Below, in pieces: positions 42,577-50,660 of a stretch of 64,000 nt of DNA (its first letter is position 1; each line of letters opens with the position of its first letter). The DNA lies in assembly GCA_964035575.1 (NCBI GenBank), contig OZ037836.1:1426001-1490000 (forward strand), in the 5' to 3' direction. The DNA comes from Rhynchopus sp. YZ270_cl-10 (taxonomy: Eukaryota; Euglenozoa; Diplonemea; Diplonemida; Diplonemidae). Made by a program: the position numbers and the translations under genes. The notes below the pieces were generated by a model, which was not told where the DNA came from, made no database searches, and saw only the letters and a list, made by a program, of their open reading frames with translations.

Positions 42577-43208
42577 ACTGTGTACTGTGTACTGTGTACT
42601 GTGTACTGTGTACTGTGTACTGTGTACTGTGTACTGTGTACTGTGTACTGTGTACTGTGTACTGTGTACTGTGTACTGTGTACTGTGTACTGTGTACTGT
42701 GTACTGTGTACTGTGTACTGTGTACTGTGTACTGTGTACTGTGTACTGTGTACTGTGTACTGTGTACTGTGTACTGTGTACTGTGTACTGTGTACTGTGT
42801 ACTGTGTACTGTGTACTGTGTACTGTGTACTGTGTACTGTGTACTGTGTACTGTGTACTGTGTACTGTGTACTGTGTACTGTGTACTGTGTACTGTGTAC
42901 TGTGTACTGTGTACTGTGTACTGTGTACTGTGTACTGTGTACTGTGTACTGTGTACTGTGTACTGTGTACTGTGTACTGTGTACTGTGTACTGTGTACTG
43001 TGTACTGTGTACTGTGTACTGTGTACTGTGTACTGTGTACTGTGTACTGTGTACTGTGTACTGTGTACTGTGTACTGTGTACTGTGTACTGTGTACTGTG
43101 TACTGTGTACTGTGTACTGTGTACTGTGTACTGTGTACTGTGTACTGTGTACTGTGTACTGTGTACTGTGTACTGTGTACTGTGTACTGTGTACTGTGTA
43201 CTGTGTAC
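42577..43208 (+). repeat. 7-bp (CTGTGTA)n satellite, 632 bp
   Basis: About 90 perfect copies; the unit can be read TACTGTG. Open frames through it (YCVLCTV and TVHSTQY repeats) are simple-sequence artefacts. Confidence 0.98.
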
Positions 43209-43355
43209 AGTGAGTCACCTAATGGGGTTCTGCTCAACGAAAGTGGCCGATTTTTTTTTTATTTCACCCAGACCCAGCCCGGAAATCTCGAAAAGCGCGG
43301 TTTCTGGGTGTTTTACTGGGCCAAACCCTCACAGAAGCCAAAAAACCCTGTTTTT

Positions 43356-43428
43356 GCCCGATTTCGCCCGATTTCGCCCGATTTCGCCCGATTTCACCCG
43401 ATTTCACCCGATTTCGCCCGGATTTCAC
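43356..43428 (+). repeat. 10-bp (CCCGATTTCG)n array, right
   Basis: About seven copies, followed by CCGGATTTCACCGGGG. Pairs with 42220-42294. Confidence 0.95.
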
Positions 43429-43739
43429 CGGGGTTGGGGACACCCCATAAAATTTTGTCTGTTTTTCTGTACATCCCCCACCACAGAACGAGCGGATTCT
43501 GGAAATGCCAATCGCGGCATGTTTGGGCTGAAAACCCACTGTTTTTTTCAAGGAAAAAAATTGCTTCCGGACGTCGGGATTTTCCGGAAAATTTCCAGAA
43601 TTAGAGGACAGCCTGGCTTCGATGTTTTATTTTTGCTGTGTCTCTGTGTGTGTGTGTTTTTTTTTCATTGTGTGTTTTTTTCTGCGCGCGCGCGCGGAAC
43701 TTTTTGGCATTAAACACAAAAAAATTGTGCCTACCCTTA

Positions 43740-44310
43740 CCCTTTTTTTTGATGTTTTCTCACTCAATGACTCTATTTCTATTTTTCGGGGACATGATAC
43801 TTGTGACATATCGTAGGAAATCTTTTAGTATACGCGAAGACGATTCTCGTGCTCCTCATTCTCCCCACACTATGTCAATACAACAGGTTAGACCGTTTGG
43901 TCTGGGAGGGTTTCGGGTTTTCCTCTTATTTCTCTCAGTTCAATGTTGAACTATTTCGAGAGGAGTTATTATACTTTTTCAATAACAATTCAAACCCAAA
44001 CCTTTGTATTTTAGTGTGATCTGGGGGTGAGGAAGCGTTTTGATTTTCAATATCTCCCCCTATTTTTCTATTCGCGATTTGTTCCCCACCCCCCGTTTTT
44101 AGAATCAACAGAGTGTGTACGTTAAGATCTTGCCTTTTTGGTACAAATGCAAAGAATTCACCCAAAACAAACAAACAAAACAAAATACTGTAGCAGTGTG
44201 ACTGCGCAAATACAACCAAGTTTTCTAAATAAATAAAAAAAAAAGCATTCCGACACCTCCTGCAAAGCGTACTCCTTCTATTTGCTCTCTTTTAAGGATC
44301 CTGTGAAGAC
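43740..44310 (+). repeat. Segmental duplication, second copy
   Basis: Continuation of the sequence downstream of copy 6 beyond the 2.03-kb element; matches 19160-19965. 43850-43940 is unrelated to the hairpin-bearing 19270-19440 segment. Confidence 0.85.
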
Positions 44311-44451
44311 AAAAACGTTCCTGCTATCTAGTGATAGTAGTTTAGAAGCAAATACAATTATGTTACTCTGTGCTGCAAAAGAATCCCATGTCTTATTCAT
44401 TACAACGTACCTCCCCGCCCAACCCCCTTTTTTTTTCTGTACCTACTCCCC

Positions 44452-44520
44452 CCCGTGCATAAGTCCGCGCAGATTTGGGCTCAGGATCGGACTTATGCAC
44501 AGGCCGACTTATGCACCGGT
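44452..44520. repeat. GTGCATAAGTCCG hairpin
   Basis: CCCCGTGCATAAGTCCG at 44453 pairs with CGGACTTATGCAC at 44489-44501, and a third GACTTATGCAC follows. A related structure, GTGCATATGTCCG / CGGACATATACAC, lies at 53239-53283 after a C-run. Short hairpin elements of unknown kind. GCGAAGC cores follow at 44573 and 44614. Confidence 0.8.
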
Positions 44521-44721
44521 TTTGTGTACTGGTGGTGGGGAAATTTTTTTTTCTGGCCCGTTTTCCCGCTCGCGAAGCGAGCGGGGGGAAAATATTGGGT
44601 GTTTTCCCGCGAGCGAAGCGAGCGTAACTTTATTTTTATTGGTGGTGTATTCACCAGGGATCATCTTCGAGCTTCTCATGTCAATACATCATCCTCACAA
44701 TTCTCAAAGATGTGAACCTGG

Positions 44722-44856
44722 TGCTGCAAAATTGTGGAAAACTTTGCACCCCAAACAGTCTCAACAGCCAAAAAAGGTGCCCCTTGTTGCTGGGAGTTGG
44801 TTCTCACGTTTGAGCAGGCATTCCTCTGTGTCCAACGCTGGTTGGCCTGCCTGCGG
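44722..44856 (-). repeat. Inverted fragment of the 63.3-kb repeat
   Basis: The minus strand reads the same as 63330-63450 (NQLPATRG coding trace, GTGTTTGGGGTGCAAAG, CCACAATTTTG). Shorter than the copies at 32262 and 63284. Confidence 0.7.
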
Positions 44857-45010
44857 TGTTGTACCGAAGGTGCACGAAGACAGGGTGAATTTTAGAGGGC
44901 AGGTACCTGCAAAGGAAGGGCTTTGGTGAGGTGTTGTTTTTCCTTCACCATGTTGACCCACTCCAGCCCCAACTACACCCCACACAACAGAGCGACACAA
45001 AAGCAGACAA

Positions 45011-45228
45011 ATGGACGTAACTATTAAGGATTTTGCCGACAACTCGCACGTGATCGAGGTGGGTGTGGATGACACAACGGAGACGATGCGGCAGAAGGTG
45101 GCGACTGCAGTGGGACAGCTTCCGCATGGGCTTCGGAGGGAAGGACGAAGGAGAGGACGTCATGCAGCTGAGTGCTGGTGACACAATCATCCTCACGAAG
45201 TCGCAGAAGGGGGCAATTAACGTCTGAC
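45011..45228 (+). pseudogene. Diverged ubiquitin-like domain, frameshifted (copy 7)
   Basis: Starts MDVTIKDFADNSHVIEVGVD followed by DTTETMRQKVATAVG, clearly related to but well diverged from the MDLNIKGFDTNQHTVEVG copies. At about 45113 a deletion relative to other copies (loss of the TTGCCTGAAGA-like segment) shifts the frame; the rest of the domain (GFGGKDEGEDVMQLSAGDTI, then LTKSQKG) is readable in another frame up to a stop at 45228. No linker or LRR follows. A diverged subfamily member that is now dead. Confidence 0.8.
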
Positions 45229-45569
45229 CAACCGCCAAGTGGGGCCCCTGGACGCCGTGTTCGCATGGTACTGAGTCAGCGTGGGCGGCCGCCTCTCCAA
45301 TGATGGATTCGCTCGGGACCGGAGGAGGAACAAGCCGATGTGGGGACCCTGGTTATTAACACAACATCACAGTCAATTTCGGGCAGATCACCAGCTTATG
45401 TAGGCTACGCAAACCCCTTCGAGGGGTTTCAAGGATCTGTTACCTGTGCGGTGACTGGGAGTGTGTTGATGCCGATGAGGGGATCCCAGGTACAAGAAGG
45501 AAGCGTTGCCGGTGTCTCTACTGGTGACGGAATATTGTTGCTGTTCCTGTGTTGTCGTTTGACCGCATG
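45229..45569 (+). other. Unassigned stretch
   Basis: A frame of 108 codons (45340-45666) begins MGTLVINTTSQSISGRSPAY with plausible composition but runs into the tandem repeat below and has no recognisable domain. No gene is called. Confidence 0.3.
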
Positions 45570-46365
45570 GGAACGTTTTGTTGCTTTGTTGGTGCGTACA
45601 CTGTATGTGAAACAACTGTGGATCAGCAGGTACGTGCTCTTGTGTATTCAGTGTGGTGTGTTGTAGTTTTGTTCAGTTCAGTTCAGTTTTCATCTTTTTG
45701 CCGTAGTAGAATTCTTGTGTTATGTGTTTAGCCTCAGGCTGTGTACACCGTAGTGAAACATCTGTGGATCTGCAGGTGCGTGCTCTGTCGTTAATTCAGT
45801 GTGGCATGTTGTAGTTTTTGGTCTGTTTTTACGTTTTTATACGTTAGTAGAAGAAGGGATCTGCGAACATTCATTCGCAGGTGGGTACAAGTTGTCGCCG
45901 TGGCATTCAGCTACGGTGCAGAAGAAGTAGTAGGGCAGACCAACGTCTGTGCTAGAAGGAAGAGGTTAAACTTTCAGGGTGTATGCACTGTACGTGAAAC
46001 AACTGTGGATCTGCAGGTACATGCTCTGCTGTTTTTCCAATGTGTTTATTTTTGTTCTATTTTCACGTGCTTTGGTACGTTGACAGATGAAGGAGTTGTC
46101 GCCGTGGCTCAGCTACGGTGCAGAAGAGGCAGTAGGGCAGACCAACGTCTGTGCTAGAAGGAAGAGGTTAAACTTTCAGGGTGTATGCACTGTACGTGAA
46201 ACAACTGTGGATCTGCAGGTACATGCTCTGCTGTTTTTCCAATGTGTTTGTTTTTGTTCTATTTTCACGTGCTTTGGTACGTTGAAGATGAAGGAGTTGT
46301 CGCCGTGGCGTCCAGCTACGGTGCAGATGAGGCAGTAGGGCAGACCAACTACCAAATGTAGGGTC
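45570..46365 (+). repeat. Diverged tandem repeat, last two units 199 bp apart
   Basis: Four copies of a core, GTGAAACAACTGTGGATC-like then (T/A)GCAGGTACATGCTCTG, at about 45605, 45750, 45993 and 46192; the last two units are almost identical over 199 bp. Each core contains CTGCAGGTACATG and, ~85 bp later, GTACGTTGACAGATGAAGG (third) or GTACGTTGAAGATGAAGG (fourth), which look like 5' and 3' splice sites of a short intron within a repeated exon. No complete coding frame was found. Confidence 0.7.
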
Positions 46366-46577
46366 TGCTACGCGGAAAGGCTGGTACTTGAGTTTGTTCA
46401 CTGTTTGTTGTAACTCCTTCCCTGCCGGCACTCCCTTACTTGTAAGGAAGAAGTTACAACTTTCTCTGTACAAATCAGGGGAATTTTGTGTGGCCGTCTG
46501 CCATATTGTGTGGACATGTTAGCTGACGGTGCTGCTGTTTCTTTTACAGCAACACTGCTCTTGCTGTTGATTTTTCT
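46366..46577 (+). other. Hairpin TTGTAACTCCTTCC / GGAAGAAGTTACAA
   Basis: The inverted pair at about 46408-46421 and 46444-46458 encloses a GC-rich loop. A second weak TGTGTGGCCGTC/ATATTGTGTGG word pair follows. No gene. Confidence 0.5.
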
Positions 46578-47059
46578 TTTTCATTTTTACTTTTTAATGT
46601 TTCGAAAAACGGAGGTTAATGTTTCCGGTTCGGGCCTGGACTCCGACCCCTACTTTTGCTGACGCGTACGAACGGTCGTGAACCGTCCCCACTCTCTTAC
46701 GGTGCGGGCACCGCGGTAACGGTGGCTAGGAAGAAGGGAATCACCCAGAACCACTAATCGCAGCCTGACAGGCACCGAACCTCGGGTGAGAATCCCCTCC
46801 TGTCAGCCCTGTTCGAAGTACCTATTTTGTTTGACCTTCTTGTCTTTTTGACTTTTTGACTTTTCTTTTATGCTATCGAACAGTGCACCCCCAGTAGTGT
46901 TGGCATGCATACCTGGGCTGGTCGGCTTGCCGATCTGTTCCAGGGACTGGGGTAAAGTGCCATTAAACGCAGCAGGTACCTGTGTTTTTTGGGGGTCTTT
47001 TGGTTGGGAAGGCCACAGAAAGAAGACCCGGCCTGCCAGAGACCTAAAACGGACCCCTA
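46578..47059 (+). mobile_element. Structured insertion abutting LRR copy 8
   Basis: G/C-rich with no protein-like frame. It contains GTGAACCGTCCCC...CTTACGGTGCGGGC (46678-46707), paralleling GTGAACCGCCTCCG...TTTTACGGTACGGAC at 49249-49283, and GACAGGCACC...CCTGTCAG-type pairings. Its right end, AAAACGGACCCCTAC, is like the right end of the 57-bp insert at 50161 (AAAACGGCCCCCCAC), and both join CCTCACGAAGACGAAGAA. The left limit is uncertain because no left duplication was found. Confidence 0.6.
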
Positions 47060-47753
47060 CCTCACGAAGACGAAGAAGCAAGAAGCCATTGCAGAGCTTC
47101 ATGCGTTGGGTGTGACCGACATCACAGCCGAGAAGTTGAAGAGTGTGACGGATCCTGAGGTGGCGTGTTTGCTTCTGCAGGCAGAGGTTGCGACTGTCAT
47201 TCCGAATAAGTTCTTGTCAGGCACTTCGTTGACGAGACTTGATCTCAGTGCTGAGTCCATTGTGACCCACATTGGAGACTGGTTCCTGGCAGAGTGCACC
47301 TCGTTGACAAGTGTCGACATCTCTGGGTTGAGCAATGTGACGCAGGTGGACGCATATTTTCTTTCGAGATGCAACAGCTTAACGACCCTGGGTTTGTCAT
47401 CACTCAGCAATGTGACGCAGATTCATCACAGCTTTCTTGCCGGATGCACGAGCTTAACCAATATCGATTTATCACCACTCAGCAAGGTGACGCAGGTTGG
47501 GGCGTGCTTCCTCGCGAACTGCAGCAGCTTAACGACCCTAGATTTGTCGCCACTCAGCAACGTAACGTATATGTGTAGCGGTTTTGGAGGTATTTTTTTT
47601 GCTGCGAACTGCACTTCGTTGACGAGCATTTACCTTTCCGGCTGCAGCAGTGTTGTGTCCAACGAAGTGAGGAACGGCGAGCTGAGTAAGCTTGTGGTTG
47701 AAGCACGTCCGAAACGAAGCAGGGACGAATCTCCCGAGCAAAGCCAGAAGTGA
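47060..47753 (+). pseudogene. UBL-LRR copy 8, lacking the ubiquitin-like part
   Basis: Homology starts at LTKTKKQEAIAELHALGVTD and runs through the linker and six LRRs (CNSLTTLGLSSLSNVTQIH and others) to the basic tail, ending at TGA after SQK. Everything before the end of the ubiquitin-like domain is replaced by the structured insertion. The frame is open back to an ATG at 46989 inside that insertion. If the 45011 UBL once belonged to this gene, 1.8 kb now separates them. Confidence 0.85.
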
Positions 47754-48040
47754 CAGAGACACGCACAATGACGGCGTGGTGTGTTGGTGGCAGGGCAGCA
47801 CCTCCCCGAGGTGGAGGGTCTCTGGCAGTGTGTCTGCTTGCGTCCTCTGGTTCGGAGAAGAAGAGGGGCACAGTCTTGCTCACCGTGGCACAGACTACTA
47901 CTTGGTGCGAGAGGAGAGCTGTGCTGAGCAAGACGTTCCACACATTGTGTTGGAGGCCGTGCAAGTGATGACGTCCTTAGTTGCGTCCTTGGCAGATCAA
48001 ACGTGATAGTATTTCTTATTTTTGTTGCATGTATCTTCCA
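47754..48040 (+). repeat. Conserved downstream block of copy 8
   Basis: Same block, with the GGAGGCCGTGCAAGTGATGA subtype shared with copy 1 up to CTTCCAGTCCTGTGGCT. Confidence 0.8.
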
Positions 48041-48372
48041 GTCCTGTGGCTGCCTGGAAGAACTGGATGCATGCAACCCTGCAGTGCCATCAGCCATCTT
48101 GAGTTCACGAGATTACTGTGAACTCCGCTGCAGTTGCTGTGTTACATTTTACTGTTTCCTCAGCAGGCCTGAACCGTGACGGGCCTATTTTCCGGGTTTT
48201 TTTCGGCTGGGGACCGGTTTTTTTCCCGCCCTTTTCGCGTCTTTTTTGTGTGCTTTTTGTGCCCTTTTTCGGGGGTTTTTTTGCGCTTTGCGCCCGCCTC
48301 CATGACAAATTTGGGAAGCGCTGTGAAAATTTGACCCATTTGAACACAATCTGGGCCATATTTGGGTGATGG

Positions 48373-48690
48373 GTGGAGGGATTTTTAGACAAAGCTGATA
48401 TGGGCTGGCCCCTTGCTCATACGCAGCGCAAAATCGTCCTCACGGATAGTGTGGAAGAATGGCGGAGGGGGTACTTGTGCCTCGACGAGGGCTCCAGGTT
48501 GGCCAGGGCTGCAGTAATCCTCCGAAATGTGGCGTTTGCCCACCTCACTTTGTGGTCTCTCGGAAAAACAACTACTGTTTTCTGTATGAGTTTCAGAGAT
48601 TTCTTTATCGAGGCAGACTTGAAAGAAAATGAACCATTGGTTCGTGCACCGCCTCAGCGAAGTGTGGTCCATGAGATAATTTTCGGCCCT
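48373..48690 (+). other. Coding-like frame, unassigned
   Basis: About 105 codons with protein-like composition (HTQRKIVLTDSVEEWRRGYL; LARAAVILRNVAFAHLTLW; VFCMSFRDFFIEADLKENEP) before the frame runs into repeat R1. No homologue recognised and no start-site support. VFCMSFRDFF faintly recalls FCMSFGDEA of the UBL domain, probably by chance. Could be a gene relic. Confidence 0.35.
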
Positions 48691-48862
48691 GCTGACCAGG
48701 GAAGACATTGGGAACAGAGGGACTGTATTTTTTTTGCGGAGCAAAAAAAATACAAAAAAAAAATGGCGCCGCAGGCAAAAAAAAATTGAGGTACAGCCTG
48801 GATGGTGCGGGATTTCATGGTGCGGTCAGCAACCCATTTCCCCAAGGTACTCCCGTTCAACC
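48688..48862 (+). repeat. R1 repeat, partial copy
   Basis: One GCGGAGC hairpin (48736-48742) instead of two; otherwise as 11337-11620, with the GATTTCATGGTGCGG-like segment inserted. Confidence 0.8.
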
Positions 48863-49159
48863 ACACGGGGGGGACTTGGTGGGGGGCCGTTCTGGATTCG
48901 GCACCCCTCCCCCCCCTTTTTTCCCCTCCCCCGAAAACTGGTTATTTTGCACGAGCGGTCTCATCCAGACACGTGGTATTTTTTCTCGGGCTCCTCTGAG
49001 CCCCTGTGAACCCTAAAACGCAGTAGAGACGGCGGGAAAAAAAGTGCGGGAAAAAAATTTATTTTTCCAAATCTGGGGACGGGGACCGGATTTAGAAAAA
49101 GGCCTGTTCCTCAGTGCAATAACTTTTTTGAAATATATTTTTACGTCCGATGGACGTTT

Positions 49160-49720
49160 CCCACTGCTCGATGTTATGCATCACTTTTTTTTGCTTAGGT
49201 TCATCTTATAAACCTTTCTTTGAGACAAATCTAGCCTTTTTCCGAGTGGTTGTGAACCGCCTCCGTTCTTTTACGGTACGGACCACTCACACCCACCCTT
49301 TGCATGAGCACGACCGAGCTGTGTCTTAGTTTCAACTGCTCTTTCTTTACCCAAATCTAACCCCTGCCCTCCCGCTGGTGCCTTTCTTGTCTTGTCCGTG
49401 CACACTTTGTTTTCATACGACAACGTTTGTGCTCAAGGTGACTAAGCACGAGAGGCTTAGGCTCACCTGACAAACTGTTCTTATTTGAAACGAAGACAAC
49501 GAATCTAACCTTGTTGAAGGGCGGAAGGGGGAGGGCCGTGCACGCGGGCTTTTCTTTCTTTATTTTTTTGTCGATGATTCAAAACGTCTTTCCCCCTTTA
49601 CCTCAGGACTCCCCTATTTTGTTTTGGACTTCAAGGTTGTGACTAAAGGTGACTGAGTACGAGAGGCTCAGGTTCATCTTTCAAAAGTGTTCTGCTTCCC
49701 CCCACTCCCTCTAGGCGTGC
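49160..49720 (+). repeat. Diverged repeat with a covarying hairpin
   Basis: Three units share GCT(T/C)AGG(T/C)TCA(T/C)CT at about 49195, 49457 and 49669. In the last two this is the 3' arm of a hairpin GGTGACTAAGC-ACGAGAG-GCTTAGGCTCACC (49438-49468) and GGTGACTGAGT-ACGAGAG-GCTCAGGTTCATC (49650-49680). The inner stem changes A-T to G-C in a compensating way while ACGAGAG stays fixed. Confidence 0.65.
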
Positions 49721-49945
49721 TGTGCGGGCGTGGAGAAAAAGCTATTCTTAGCACAAAAAGTGAGAGAGCCTTGCAAAGTGTGTCTGCCTACCCACCCATT
49801 CAAAGCCACTTTATTTCTTCACACTTTGCTGACCACTCAAAGAACCCCTCCCCTTCAACCCTTCATTGAAAAGGACTGCAGGCTTGTTGTCCTCCACACC
49901 CCACCACCACACACAGAGATCAGAACACAAAACCACAACAAAGAC

Positions 49946-50660
49946 ATGGACCTGAACATCAAGGGTTTCGACACGAATCAACACACAGTCGAGGTGGGTG
50001 AAGATGACACAGTGGAGGGCTTGCGGCGGAAGGTGGCGTCTGCAATGGGGTTGCCTGAAGACAGCTTTTGCATGAGTTTCGGAGACGAAGCGATGGGAGA
50101 AGGAGCGGACATGACGCAGCTGAGTGCTGGTGACACAATCATCCTCACGAAGACGAAGAACGATGTATTGTATCACCTATCTCGGATAGGGGTGCATGCA
50201 TCGAAAACGGCCCCCCACCTCACGAAGACGAAGAAGCAAGAAGCCATTGCAGAACTTCATGCGTTGGGTGTGACCGACATCACAGCCGAGAAGTTGAAGA
50301 GTGTGGAGGATCCTGAGGTGGCGTGTTTGCTTCTGCAGGCGGAGGTTGCGACTGTCATTCCAAATTGGTTCTTGTCAGACACTTCGTTGATGAGACTTGA
50401 TCTCAGTGCTGAGTCCATTGTGACTCACATTGGAGACGCTTCTTGTACAGGTGCACCTCGTTGACAAGTATCAATCTCTCTGGGTTGAGCAATGTGACGC
50501 AGGTTTGACAACTTTCTTGACAGCTGCTGGAGCTTAACCAACGTCGATTTATCACTCAGCAATGTGACGCAGGTTGGTGACTGCTTTCTTGCGAACTGCA
50601 GCAGCTTAACGACCCTGGATTTGTCACCACTCAGCAATGTGACGCATATTCGTAGAGGTT
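49946..50660 (+). pseudogene. UBL-LRR copy 9 with in-frame insert, frameshifted
   Basis: Start, ubiquitin-like domain (MDLNIKGFDTNQHTVEVGED) and linker are normal except that a 75-nt duplication-plus-insert after LTKTK adds 25 residues and keeps the frame. In the first LRR, at about 50440, a one-base loss relative to other copies shifts the frame and the protein ends at 50464. LRR-coding sequence continues with further deletions to about 50660 (NVTHIR), then stops against unrelated sequence; the basic tail and downstream block are missing. The leader region is normal. Confidence 0.85.
50161..50217 (+). mobile_element. 57-bp hairpin insert with 18-bp target duplication
   Basis: Flanked by exact copies of CCTCACGAAGACGAAGAA (50143-50160, 50218-50235). 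The first ~43 bases fold back on themselves (CGATGTATTGTATCACCTATC against GATAGGGGTGCATGCATCG), followed by AAAACGGCCCCCCAC, the same kind of 3' end as the insertion next to copy 8. Insert plus one duplicate is 75 nt, a multiple of three. Confidence 0.85.

Larger units (their letters stand above)
41709..43736. mobile_element. 2.03-kb element, TTA duplication, PIF/Harbinger-like ends
   Basis: Left end GGGTAGGCACACTTTTTA (41709) and right end GTGCCTACCC (43727-43736) are inverted; imperfect arms extend about 50 bp and include CG-alternating runs (41742-41752, 43684-43696). Flanking TTA occurs at 41706-41708 and 43737-43739. The empty site is seen downstream of copy 2 (GGCTTTGATCC near 19155). 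A 3-bp TTA duplication and GGG-starting ends are typical of PIF/Harbinger elements. No transposase inside; the interior is R2, R3, 10-bp arrays and a 7-bp satellite, so it is non-autonomous. Confidence 0.75.

Noticed and set aside
42424-43713. A 429-codon frame rich in YCVLCTV
   Set aside because: 7-bp satellite read in frame, with unrelated repeat sequence at both ends.
44574-44640. Small gene between GCGAAGC hairpins
   Set aside because: The open frame crosses two copies of the dispersed hairpin core and shows no protein-like sequence.
46860-47045. tRNA-like A and B boxes in the insertion beside copy 8
   Set aside because: GGTTCGGGCC (46627) and TGGCTAGGAAG resemble box B and box A, but order and spacing do not fit a tRNA or a tRNA-derived SINE.
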